The translations under genes and the position numbers were made by a program. A stretch of DNA of 9,409 bases from Sporomusa sp. Its GTDB lineage: Bacteria; Bacillota_C; Negativicutes; Sporomusales; Sporomusaceae. The notes beneath the pieces are model-generated. The model ran no database searches. It was not told the DNA's origin and saw only the letters and a program-made list of their open reading frames with translations. Location: positions 1-9,409 of the forward strand of contig JAQSXM010000146.1 of assembly GCA_029256645.1 (NCBI GenBank). Direction: 5' to 3'. Below are positions 1 to 7,602 of the stretch, piece after piece. How positions within the stretch are numbered: position 1 is the first letter of the stretch; each line of letters begins with the position of its first letter.

Positions 1-1223
1 GTATACCCAACAGATAAGAGGCGTTGCCCCCCAACCCGGTCATGAATAGGGAATCCCAGTCTTACTAATGGAATACCATCCCGCTCGGTTAGAAAGCGTC
101 CATCAGAATGGCCTATCGCAATATTGGCCTTACCGGCTTTGGCCTGCTCCCGTACTAAATTAAAATCCGGGTCTGACAGCACAACAGTTTCAGTTGTCAT
201 TTCCGTTTCTGGCAATAGCCTGGACAAATTCCCGCTTTTGTCTCCAGTTACTACAATTGGCCGAATGCCATTTTCCAAACAAACCTGGGTAACGGCATAC
301 ACCAGTTCCGGATCCCCAAAAATAGCGCAGCGCCCAGCAAAGTTGTATTTATGAGAATCAATCATGGCGTCAATAAGCCGCCCCCGTTCAAGCTCGATTG
401 CGGCTGGCCGCTTTTTGCCGCTGATTGTCTCAAGCGCCTCCATAAAGGCATCGGTATTTTCAATGCCAATCGGAATCGGTACTGAGTAGAGTGGTACGCC
501 AAAGGTATCTTCCAGATATCTCCCTGGTGATACACTGGCGTCAATGGTAACACCCAATTCGATTGTCGCAGGTGCGCCACTCATCCGGCAGATATCAGCG
601 ACAGGTGTGCCACCTGCCGGCAGCTTGTTGTACGCCGGGAGGTACGGCTGGTCCATTGTGTCAGAGATATCCGGGCACAGGGTGTAATCAATGTCCAAAG
701 CGCCCAATAGGCGCTTTAGCTCACGAATATCAGCCGGACTCATGCTGGGGATAATCACATTGACTTTATTATGCCGCTCAGTAGTTGTTGCCAGTGTCTC
801 AACAAGCCGCCTTACCGTCAACCAGTAGCCCTCGCTGTGGCTACCGCCATAACCGGGCGTATTGGCGGCAACAATCGGCAGGTCAAGCTCTTTTTCCTGG
901 CGGTATTCTTTTACGATCCTGGCAACGTCTTCACCAATGGTCTCTGCCAGACAAGTGGTAACAACCCCAATCAGCTTAGGCTGATATACCCTGTTAATGT
1001 TATCAAGTGCGGTACGAAGATTGGCTGCCCCGCCATATACTGTTCCCTTTTCATTGAGGGAGGAGGAGCCGACATCAACAGGTTCGTTAAAATGCTCGGC
1101 AATATGCCGCCGCATATAGGTACTACAGCCTTGTGAACCGTGAACAATAACCATGGACTTTTCGATACCTTTGAGCGCTAAAATCCCGCCCATGGGCATG
1201 CACATGTGACAAGGGTTCTCCAT
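1..1223 (-). CDS. nifN: NifN, FeMo-cofactor scaffold subunit (partial, C-terminus off the left edge)
   Basis: NifN pairs with NifE as the cytoplasmic scaffold on which the FeMo-cofactor precursor matures before transfer to NifDK. I translated 407 uninterrupted codons from ATG at 1223-1221 to the window edge. The protein starts MENPCHMCMPMGGI and belongs to the NifK/NifN side of the family: VHGSQGCSTYMRRH near residues 28-40, YGGAANL near 63-69 and TTCLAETIGED near 89-99. Cysteines are at 5, 8, 33 and 91. The very short N-terminus is typical of clostridial NifN. The start follows the nifE stop by one base (TGA-T-ATG), and its AAAGGAGGTGG ribosome binding site lies inside the end of nifE, so the two are probably translationally coupled. 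The end is not visible, so a NifN-NifB fusion as in Clostridium pasteurianum cannot be excluded. NifK is ruled out because a better nifK lies downstream of nifD. Confidence 0.95.
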   Translation of the reverse strand, partial: MENPCHMCMPMGGILALKGIEKSMVIVHGSQGCSTYMRRHIAEHFNEPVDVGSSSLNEKGTVYGGAANLRTALDNINRVYQPKLIGVVTTCLAETIGEDVARIVKEYRQEKELDLPIVAANTPGYGGSHSEGYWLTVRRLVETLATTTERHNKVNVIIPSMSPADIRELKRLLGALDIDYTLCPDISDTMDQPYLPAYNKLPAGGTPVADICRMSGAPATIELGVTIDASVSPGRYLEDTFGVPLYSVPIPIGIENTDAFMEALETISGKKRPAAIELERGRLIDAMIDSHKYNFAGRCAIFGDPELVYAVTQVCLENGIRPIVVTGDKSGNLSRLLPETEMTTETVVLSDPDFNLVREQAKAGKANIAIGHSDGRFLTERDGIPLVRLGFPIHDRVGGQRLLSVGY

Positions 1224-1224
1224 A

Positions 1225-2580
1225 TCAGCCACCTCCTTTTGCAGCAGTATATTTCCATACCGGCGAACACAAGGTAGAGTAAACTTCCTGAGCAAAATTT
1301 ACCGCGCCGTCATAGCCGCTTAAAGGATGCTTGCGATCATGGTTGTGGTCAATGAACGCCAGCCCTAATTTGTAGGCCAGTGGCCGTTCTTTGACACCCC
1401 CAACCAGCAAATGGGCACCCTGACTTCTCATAAACCGCTCCAGTTCAGCCGGATTGGCATCATCTAGAATAACAGTTCCATCACTAACTAATTCATGAAT
1501 GGTATCGTACTCTTCGCGACGCCCGGTTTGGGTACCAATCATTACAACCTCAATGCCAATCTCCCGGAATTGTTTGATTAACGAGATGGCCTTAAAGCCG
1601 CCGCCGACATAGACGGCTGCTTTTTTGCCTTGAAATTTTTCATGGTATTTGCTAATAAGAGGCAACACCCGGTCAGTCTCCCGGCGAATGAGAACCTCGG
1701 CTTTAGCCCTGATCTCACCGCCACCCATAGCATCAGCGATATTGCGCAGGGATTTAGCCGTATCCTCTATTCCCAGGAACGATACCTGCATATAGGGTAT
1801 ACCGTACAATTCCTGTAACTGGGCAGCCAGGTAGTTCATCGACCCTGCACACTGCACAATATTAAGTGATACGTTTGCCGCGCCCTTAAGCGTACTGCTG
1901 GTTGAGTCACCCGTAAATACCGTATTGACTTTTATCCCCATTTGCGCCAAATAGTCTTTGATGATCCAGGCTTCACCTGCCAGATTAAAATCGCCCAAAT
2001 AGTTGATTGAATCACTAGCGGCAGCTTGGTTCCGGTCAACCGGGTCAATCAGCTGCAAAAGCGCCTCACAGGCAGCCCGGTAACCGGCTGATTTATTACC
2101 GATAAAGCCGCTTGACTCTACAGGGATAATCTCAATATTATTTCGCTTGGCAGCGGCCTTACAAATGGCTGCCAAGTCATCACCGATTACCCCGACAATA
2201 CAGGTTGAATAAACAAACATCAGTTTTGCCGGGTGTTTAGCCACAAGCTCATCAATGGTTTTTGCCAGTTTCTTTTCCCCGCCAAAGATGATGTCCTGTT
2301 CACGTAAATCGGTGGTAAAACTGTTACGGTAGAGTTCTGACCCGCTGGACAGACTGCCGCGAATATCCCAGGTGTAGCTAGCGCAGCCGACCGGGCCATG
2401 TACCAGATGGATTGCGTCGGTAACCGGATTAAGCACCACTCTGGCACCACAGTATACACAAGCCCGCTGACTGACACAGCCAGCAATGCTGTCAGAATCA
2501 CACTTCAACGAATTTTTACGCCGCCCTTTGGTGGATATAAACTGCTCCCGTCCCGAAATGGCTACAGTCGTCTCGCTCAT
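1225..2580 (-). CDS. nifE: NifE, FeMo-cofactor scaffold subunit
   Basis: NifE forms the NifEN scaffold tetramer with NifN for FeMo-cofactor maturation. The 451-aa product shows the NifD/NifE pattern: RACVYCGARVVLNP near residues 39-52, HLVHGPVGCASYTWDIRGS near 58-76, YSTCIVGVIGDD near 124-135 and NIVQCAGSMNYL near 240-251. Candidate cluster-ligand cysteines are 44 (or 41), 66, 127 and 244. Where NifD has its cofactor histidine in LHSYDYSGPY, this protein reads RKHPLSGYDGAVNF, as expected for NifE rather than NifD. A GTG three codons further upstream (2589-2587) keeps the frame open but lies inside the GGAGGTGA Shine-Dalgarno. I therefore chose ATG at 2580-2578, eight bases after GGAGG. It lies 20 bases after nifK and one base before nifN. 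Confidence 0.96.
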   Translation of the reverse strand: MSETTVAISGREQFISTKGRRKNSLKCDSDSIAGCVSQRACVYCGARVVLNPVTDAIHLVHGPVGCASYTWDIRGSLSSGSELYRNSFTTDLREQDIIFGGEKKLAKTIDELVAKHPAKLMFVYSTCIVGVIGDDLAAICKAAAKRNNIEIIPVESSGFIGNKSAGYRAACEALLQLIDPVDRNQAAASDSINYLGDFNLAGEAWIIKDYLAQMGIKVNTVFTGDSTSSTLKGAANVSLNIVQCAGSMNYLAAQLQELYGIPYMQVSFLGIEDTAKSLRNIADAMGGGEIRAKAEVLIRRETDRVLPLISKYHEKFQGKKAAVYVGGGFKAISLIKQFREIGIEVVMIGTQTGRREEYDTIHELVSDGTVILDDANPAELERFMRSQGAHLLVGGVKERPLAYKLGLAFIDHNHDRKHPLSGYDGAVNFAQEVYSTLCSPVWKYTAAKGGG

Positions 2581-2588
2581 TTGCTTCA

Positions 2589-2595
2589 CCTCCAG
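2589..2595 (-). promoter_or_regulatory. nifE ribosome binding site, decides the start
   Basis: The minus strand reads GGAGGTGAAGCAAATG here. GGAGG is eight bases from ATG at 2580. The upstream GTG uses the last G of this motif, so it could not be a start served by the same site. Confidence 0.8.
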
Positions 2596-2600
2596 TCTAT

Positions 2601-3986
2601 TTACATGACAAGTTCGAAATCTTCATCAGCTGCATCACGGTCAGCCCGTTCTAATAGCGCTCCGCTGATACTTTCAATGAGACGCATGGCTCCCCGATAG
2701 CCAACAATCGGCAGATAGGAATGAACACTGCGATCCAGGACTGGGAAACCAACCCGTACTAAGGGAATATCTTCTGCTCGCGCAATATATTTTCCGTAGG
2801 TGTTGCCGATGATAAGGTCAACAGGCTGGTTCTTGATCCACTGGTGCAGTGTAAACAGATCACCACCTGCTTTGACATTGGCAGTAACCCCGGCCTGGGT
2901 CAACAGTTCATTAACATCATCTTCAAAACTACCGACAGCCGAACCCATAGCGCCCCCCGGAGTACCTGTCAGTATGTGCAGAGGTATCATACCCAAGCTG
3001 AGGACAAATTCCGTAAGCCCGGTAACAATGTCAGGATCGCCGAAGATGGCTACGGTTTTGCCATGAAAGTGAAAATGGGTATCTGTCATAATATCTACTA
3101 ACTGACCCCGCTCTTCTTCCAACTCTGCTGGTACTTCCTGGGCAAAGGCCCGGCGCAGCGATAACAGCATTGCATCTGTCGCTTTTATACCTATCGGCGC
3201 CTTAAGGGCTGTCGACGGGACTTGACATTTTTTCGAAAGTGCTTCAGCCGCATCATTAGAGGCAAACCGGCCGAGAGCTAATGTAAATTTGGAGTTACCA
3301 CTGTCCTTAATCTGGGCAACAGTGGCACCACCTTTGGGATACATGGAAAACTTGCCTGTCATTGGTGCATCCATAACCCCAGAGGTATCTGGAAACATGA
3401 TAAATTTAATGCCCATGGCCTTGACGATGCGTTTTATTTCCCGCATATCACCAGGATTAACAAACCCTGGAATTATGTTTACTTGTTCTTTTTTTACAGC
3501 GGAAGTAGCCTCGGCAATATAGCTAACCATCGCCTTGGTCATATTGGAGAAACCAGTAATATGGGACCCTTGGTAGCTGGGGGTGTTAGCGTGGATAACC
3601 AGCTTACCCTCAGGAACCTCTGCCGATTTAATAATACTGGGAATATCATCACCAATAGTTTCAGTGAGGCAAGTAGTATGAATGGCCATAACCTCCGGGT
3701 TATATATGGAAAAAACATTGGTTATCGCCGTTTTTAGGTTAGCACCGCCGCCAAATACCGAAGCCCCTTCGGTGAAGCTTGAGGTGGAAGCCATCGCCGG
3801 TTCCCGGAAATGCCGCGACAGGTGCATGCGATGGAAAGAACAGCAGCCCTGCGAGCCGTGGCTGTGTGGCAGGCAGCTATGGATCCCCAGTGCAGCGTAC
3901 ATAGCCCCAATAGGCTGGCAAGTTTTTGCAGGGTTGATTACGGCACCGTTGCGTTGTTTTATCTCTTTTGGTGTACAGTCCAGCAT
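2601..3986 (-). CDS. nifK: NifK, MoFe-protein beta subunit
   Basis: NifK is the beta subunit of the alpha2beta2 MoFe protein and shares the P-cluster with NifD. The 461-aa sequence carries the three conserved P-cluster regions: KTCQPIGAMYA (Cys23), HSHGSQGCCSFHRMHLSRHF (Cys48) and HTTCLTETIGDD (Cys106). TSSFTEGASVFGGGANL and IHANTPSYQGSHITGF are also family signatures. It is shorter at the N-terminus than the proteobacterial form (about 520 aa), matching clostridial NifK. The ATG follows the nifD stop by one base (TAA-T-ATG), with AAGGAG nine bases upstream inside nifD, suggesting translational coupling and matched subunit output. No VnfK or AnfK traits and no delta-subunit gene were seen. 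Confidence 0.98.
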   Translation of the reverse strand: MLDCTPKEIKQRNGAVINPAKTCQPIGAMYAALGIHSCLPHSHGSQGCCSFHRMHLSRHFREPAMASTSSFTEGASVFGGGANLKTAITNVFSIYNPEVMAIHTTCLTETIGDDIPSIIKSAEVPEGKLVIHANTPSYQGSHITGFSNMTKAMVSYIAEATSAVKKEQVNIIPGFVNPGDMREIKRIVKAMGIKFIMFPDTSGVMDAPMTGKFSMYPKGGATVAQIKDSGNSKFTLALGRFASNDAAEALSKKCQVPSTALKAPIGIKATDAMLLSLRRAFAQEVPAELEEERGQLVDIMTDTHFHFHGKTVAIFGDPDIVTGLTEFVLSLGMIPLHILTGTPGGAMGSAVGSFEDDVNELLTQAGVTANVKAGGDLFTLHQWIKNQPVDLIIGNTYGKYIARAEDIPLVRVGFPVLDRSVHSYLPIVGYRGAMRLIESISGALLERADRDAADEDFELVM

Positions 3987-3987
3987 A

Positions 3988-5601
3988 TTAGGCCACTCCT
4001 TCCTCGTTTACAGTACCACTGAGCAGCGGTTCATCCTGCCATGGCGGAACTATGAAGTTCCAAGTAGGGGAAGCAAAACCCATGCTTACATCCCTGGCAA
4101 AATTTACAGCACCGTTGAAGCCGGCGTAGGGTCCGCTATAGTCGTAGGAATGAAGCTGCTTAGCCGGGATACCCATCTTTTGAATGACATATTTATCTTT
4201 AATACCTGAGGCAAAAATGTCTGGTTTCAGGATCTTGATAAACTCTTCTGTCTCAAAGTGATTGAGATCATCGACAATAATGCTGCCGTCTTTCATCTCT
4301 GCATTCATACCGGCATAATAGCTGAGTGGAATCTTCTTTTTGAGTTCTTCCATCTTTTCCGGCGATACCTTCAGGCGAAAACGTCGTTCATCTGTAGTAA
4401 CATGCAGTTCAGGAATATTCTTCGAATCTGCATCGGTTTTAATTGTGGGAATGACTTCGCGCCCCTCATAGTCATCCCGATGCGCAAATTCATAGCCGGC
4501 CAGTACAGTTTCGATACCTAATTCAGCAAAAAGGCCCTGATAGTGATGACCGCGGGAGCCACCCACAAAGCAGAAGGCTGTTTTGCCGTCACAAATCTTT
4601 TTGTATTGATCCATTAAAGGCTCAACACGGGCTACTTCCCGGGCGATAACTTCTTCGGTTTTTTGAATAAGCGCCTCATCCCCAAAGTACATAGCCATGT
4701 TCCGTAGTGACTCAGTCGTGCCGTTGACACCAATGAAATTGACCTTGAGCCAAGGTGTTCCGTATTTAACTTCCAACATTTCTGCAATATAGTTAATAGA
4801 GCGGTGACACTGCACCAAATTTAACTCAGCTGTATGGGCGTTCCTTAAATCTTTATAGGTGCCATCACCAGTCATAACCGACACAACTGTGTAGCCTATT
4901 TCCTTTAGGACACGCTCAATCTCCCAGCTATCCCCACCGATGTTATACTCCCCAAGGATATTAATTGGATACTTACCGGGAGCCTCTTCCAAATCTGAGG
5001 CACCGATTACCCTATCCATGAGGATGTTATTGGCAATATGGTGACCTGCCGACTGACTGACACCCTTATAGCCCTCACAGCTAAAAGACAATACCGGAAT
5101 ACCATGCCGGCCCTCAGCCGCTTTGGCTACTGCACCCACATCGTCCCCGATAAGACCTACCGGGCAAGTAGCAGAAACTGTAATGGCTTTCGGATGGAAG
5201 ATTTCCACAACATCATCAATAACCTTTGCCAGCTTTTTTTCGCCGCCAAATACGATGTCGCTTTCCTGCATATCTGTGGAGAAGCTATAATTAAGGAAAT
5301 ATTGGCTGGGATCATCGTTTTTGGCCTTGTTGCGACGCGTACCCCAGGTATAGTAAGCACACCCAATTGGGCCATGGGTAATATGAACCATATCTTTCAG
5401 CGGGCCAAGCACTACACCTTTACAACCGGCGTAGGCACAGCCGCGGTTAGTGATTATACCAGGAACAGTTCGTGTGTTAGCTTCAATAATTTGAGCTGCA
5501 TGCTCGCCATCCTTAATCAAAATATGTTTCTTGCGGTTTTTCTGGACTTTGGATGGATATTGGTCTAGAATTTCCTGTAATTGTTTTTCAGTAACAGCCA
5601 T
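3988..5601 (-). CDS. nifD: NifD, MoFe-protein alpha subunit, clostridial type with insertion
   Basis: NifD is the catalytic alpha subunit of nitrogenase and holds the FeMo-cofactor and half of each P-cluster. P-cluster cysteines fall at 55 (RGCAYAG), 81 (GPIGCAYY) and 146 (SATCPVG). Cofactor ligands are Cys265 (NLVQCHRS) and His484 (QLHSYDYSGPYAGF). Gln183 and His187 in CEGYKGVSQSAGHH match the active-site Gln191 and His195 of Azotobacter, and Arg89 in GTRRN matches Arg96. With 537 aa it is longer than the roughly 490-aa proteobacterial protein. The extra length is a segment at about residues 383-435, known from Clostridium pasteurianum NifD. The start ATG has AGGGGG nine bases upstream. No anfG or vnfG follows, so this is the Mo enzyme. 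Confidence 0.98.
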   Translation of the reverse strand: MAVTEKQLQEILDQYPSKVQKNRKKHILIKDGEHAAQIIEANTRTVPGIITNRGCAYAGCKGVVLGPLKDMVHITHGPIGCAYYTWGTRRNKAKNDDPSQYFLNYSFSTDMQESDIVFGGEKKLAKVIDDVVEIFHPKAITVSATCPVGLIGDDVGAVAKAAEGRHGIPVLSFSCEGYKGVSQSAGHHIANNILMDRVIGASDLEEAPGKYPINILGEYNIGGDSWEIERVLKEIGYTVVSVMTGDGTYKDLRNAHTAELNLVQCHRSINYIAEMLEVKYGTPWLKVNFIGVNGTTESLRNMAMYFGDEALIQKTEEVIAREVARVEPLMDQYKKICDGKTAFCFVGGSRGHHYQGLFAELGIETVLAGYEFAHRDDYEGREVIPTIKTDADSKNIPELHVTTDERRFRLKVSPEKMEELKKKIPLSYYAGMNAEMKDGSIIVDDLNHFETEEFIKILKPDIFASGIKDKYVIQKMGIPAKQLHSYDYSGPYAGFNGAVNFARDVSMGFASPTWNFIVPPWQDEPLLSGTVNEEGVA

Positions 5602-5630
5602 GCTACGTTACCCCCTTTACACCTTGCTAT

Positions 5631-6038
5631 TTATACTGCTTCTTCGCCAGATTCGCCAGTACGAACCCTAATTGCATCAAGCATCGGTACGACTATAATT
5701 TTCCCGTCTCCAACCCCGTTTTCGGTGCGGTTGGCGGACATGATAGCATCTATAATTGTCGTGACGTCTTCGTCATGGGCCAAAATGGTAAACAATCGCC
5801 GTGGAAATAACCGGTGCCCATCAAGAAATCCATCAATTAGCACTTCTGCATCTTGTTCATCTGCGCCGGCCAGCGCCATCATTTTGGCTTTCCGTTCGGC
5901 TACAATCGCCGGGTCATCTATCAATTGGCCACGGCCCATTACCTTAAAGGCGGTGAAACCGGCCACGCCTGCGTCCACCAGAGCTTTCTTCGTAGCGCCT
6001 GTTTTATTCATGCGCACGATGGCAATGATCTCTTTCAT
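5631..6038 (-). CDS. nifI2: NifI2, PII-like nitrogenase switch-off regulator
   Basis: NifI2 partners NifI1 in a hetero-oligomeric PII-family complex. In methanogens this complex binds NifDK and blocks it when ammonium is present; 2-oxoglutarate relieves the block. The 135-aa protein opens MKEIIAIVRMNKTGATKKAL, and has FKVMGRGQ at about 31-38 leading into a long T-loop region (about 38-78, ending near DGHRLFPRRLF). Near the C-terminus is a B-loop-like segment, NGVGDGKIIVVPMLDAIRVR (107-126). The enlarged T-loop distinguishes NifI2 from NifI1 and from GlnB/GlnK. The ATG has AAGGAGG with nine bases spacing, overlapping the end of nifI1. The gene lies 29 bases before nifD. Confidence 0.94.
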   Translation of the reverse strand: MKEIIAIVRMNKTGATKKALVDAGVAGFTAFKVMGRGQLIDDPAIVAERKAKMMALAGADEQDAEVLIDGFLDGHRLFPRRLFTILAHDEDVTTIIDAIMSANRTENGVGDGKIIVVPMLDAIRVRTGESGEEAV

Positions 6039-6054
6039 GGTGTCACCCCTCCTT

Positions 6055-6381
6055 TTACAGTTCTTTCATGCCGCTCGATACAGTGTATACCTCAGAAACC
6101 GGGCTGACAAAAATTTTACCGTCGCCATAAGCGCCCTTTTCCCCAGTTTTAGCCGCTTCCATAATAACTTTAACAATTTCTTGTTTGTACTCTGCCCGTA
6201 CAGCCATTAACAATAAGCTTTTAGGAATCTCATCATACACGACACCGCCGATTTTGATACCCTTTTGTTTACCCCGTCCGACAACGTCTACAACAGTAAC
6301 AGCGTTAAATCCGGCTGCCGACAGTGCGGCCAACACCTCATCTTTTTTGTCCGGTCTGATGATTGCTCTAATTAATATCAC
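6055..6381 (-). CDS. nifI1: NifI1, PII-like nitrogenase switch-off regulator
   Basis: NifI1 is the smaller of the two PII-like proteins that control nitrogenase activity after translation. With the start chosen here it has 108 aa, opening MILIRAIIRPDK, with DVVGRGKQKG (32-41), the short T-loop GGVVYDEIPKS (45-55) and YGDGKIFVSPVSEVYTVSSG (85-104), the B-loop and C-terminus of the family. The frame stays open to a GTG at 6390-6388, but that codon abuts AAGGAG and would have no spacer. The second GTG at 6381-6379 sits eight bases from AAGGAG and puts the initiator just before the family-conserved IRAIIRP strand. It lies between nifH (33 bases away) and nifI2, the usual order. Confidence 0.94.
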   Translation of the reverse strand: MILIRAIIRPDKKDEVLAALSAAGFNAVTVVDVVGRGKQKGIKIGGVVYDEIPKSLLLMAVRAEYKQEIVKVIMEAAKTGEKGAYGDGKIFVSPVSEVYTVSSGMKEL

Positions 6382-6388
6382 AACACTC

Positions 6389-6396
6389 ACTCCTTC
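6389..6396 (-). promoter_or_regulatory. nifI1 ribosome binding site, decides the start
   Basis: The minus strand reads GAAGGAGTGAGTGTTGTG. AAGGAG overlaps the first GTG, so the second GTG (6381), eight bases on, is the better start. NifI1 homologues also begin only three or four residues before I-R-A. Confidence 0.7.
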
Positions 6397-6414
6397 ATTT
6401 TATCGTCGGTCGGG

Positions 6415-7242
<828 letters not shown>

Positions 7243-7286
7243 TTAAAATTCCTCCCTTTTATTTGGATAATGAGATAGTCTGGCTT

Positions 7287-7361
7287 TGTCGGGTTTATGT
7301 TGAAAAATATTAATGCGTAGAATATAATGTAGATGGGCATGTTTATAAACCCTTGCCGACA
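7287..7361. repeat. Long inverted repeat spanning the proximal nifH promoter
   Basis: TGTCGGGTTTAT (7287-7298) is the reverse complement of ATAAACCC-TTGCC-GACA (7345-7361) apart from a five-base interruption, giving 12 pairable bases with about 46 bases between. The inner arm contains the perfect 10-base palindrome GTTTATAAAC (7341-7350). It could be a long RNA stem or two operator half-sites around the promoter. Confidence 0.5.
7321..7349 (-). promoter_or_regulatory. Candidate proximal nifH promoter
   Basis: On the minus strand TTTATA (7349-7344, 4 of 6 against TTGACA) is followed after 17 bases by TATATT (7326-7321, 5 of 6 against TATAAT). A start near 7314 would give a leader of about 72 bases to nifH. 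The -35 lies inside the palindrome GTTTATAAAC, so a repressor there would block it. The region is AT-rich, so a chance match is possible. Confidence 0.4.
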
Positions 7362-7384
7362 CTTGGGGAATGTGATTTGCCCCC

Positions 7385-7417
7385 GGCTTCACGAGTACTC
7401 GCAATACGCGTGAAGCC
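7385..7417. repeat. 9-bp stem hairpin in the nifH upstream region
   Basis: GGCTTCACG (7385-7393) pairs with CGTGAAGCC (7409-7417) around a 15-base loop. The loop side also contains the 10-base palindrome CGAGTACTCG (7392-7401). Read toward nifH it is followed by GGGGGC, so it is not a terminator in that direction. On the plus strand TTTTATTATG follows, which would make only a weak one. Confidence 0.6.
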
Positions 7418-7437
7418 TTTTATTATGCGCGAAAGCC

Positions 7438-7449
7438 GATCACCTCCTT
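7438..7449 (-). promoter_or_regulatory. Orphan consensus Shine-Dalgarno in the nif leader
   Basis: The minus strand reads AAGGAGGTGATC, a 12-base perfect complement to the conserved 3' end of bacterial 16S rRNA. No ATG, GTG or TTG follows at 5-12 bases; the only GTG is inside the motif and would give just six codons before TAA-TAA. It is therefore not an ordinary ribosome binding site for any gene I can see. Confidence 0.5.
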
Positions 7450-7471
7450 GTATTGCTGTAAAAATGACAAG

Positions 7472-7502
7472 GGCTTACCGCATTAGGTAAATGCGGTAAG
7501 CC
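7472..7502. repeat. Perfect 12-bp stem hairpin in the nif leader
   Basis: GGCTTACCGCAT (7472-7483) is perfectly complementary to ATGCGGTAAGCC (7491-7502) with a seven-base loop. Read toward nifH it is followed by CTTGTCATTTTTAC, a T-rich stretch that starts too late for a standard terminator. Its 3' arm in the nif transcript (AAGCC plus CTTGT) can instead pair with ACAAG and GGCTT at 7433-7451, so two folds compete. Confidence 0.7.
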
Positions 7503-7530
7503 TCATTGCTTTCGAAACCTATTCTTTTGA

Positions 7531-7570
7531 TAAATAAAAAGCTATGGGCAGAAAAAACTGCTCCATAGCT
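7531..7570 (-). terminator. Intrinsic terminator upstream of nifH, in the nif direction
   Basis: On the minus strand AGCTATGG-A-GCAG, loop TTTTTT, CTGC-CCATAGCT form a 12-bp stem with one bulged base, followed directly by TTTTATTTATC. This is a textbook Rho-independent terminator pointing at nifH. On the plus strand the hairpin is followed by CCATTGC, so it works only one way. No minus-strand gene ends just upstream: the nearest, tcdA, has its own terminator at 7908-7948. It therefore probably acts on transcripts from the promoter at 7603-7631. Confidence 0.75.
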
Positions 7571-7581
7571 CCATTGCTGAG

Positions 7582-7596
7582 AATCAAATATTGATT
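7582..7596. promoter_or_regulatory. 15-base palindrome at the predicted distal nif transcript start
   Basis: AATCAA-ATA-TTGATT is a perfect 6+3+6 palindrome, placed about six bases past the -10 of the distal promoter. That is where a repressor dimer would sit. It resembles an inside-out FNR half-site order but is not an FNR box (TTGAT-N4-ATCAA). The regulator is unknown. Confidence 0.45.
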
Positions 7597-7602
7597 AGCA
7601 CA

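Noticed and set aside
124..1136. Open frames on the plus strand over the left part of the window
   Set aside because: They are antisense to nifN, whose minus-strand frame is continuous and carries clear family motifs.
3682..4209. Plus-strand open frame of 175 codons
   Set aside because: It is a shadow of the nifK/nifD junction, with no ribosome binding site or recognisable protein pattern.
5038..6210. Two plus-strand open frames of 176 and 209 codons
   Set aside because: They lie opposite nifD, nifI2 and nifI1, which are certain; composition is of the antisense type.
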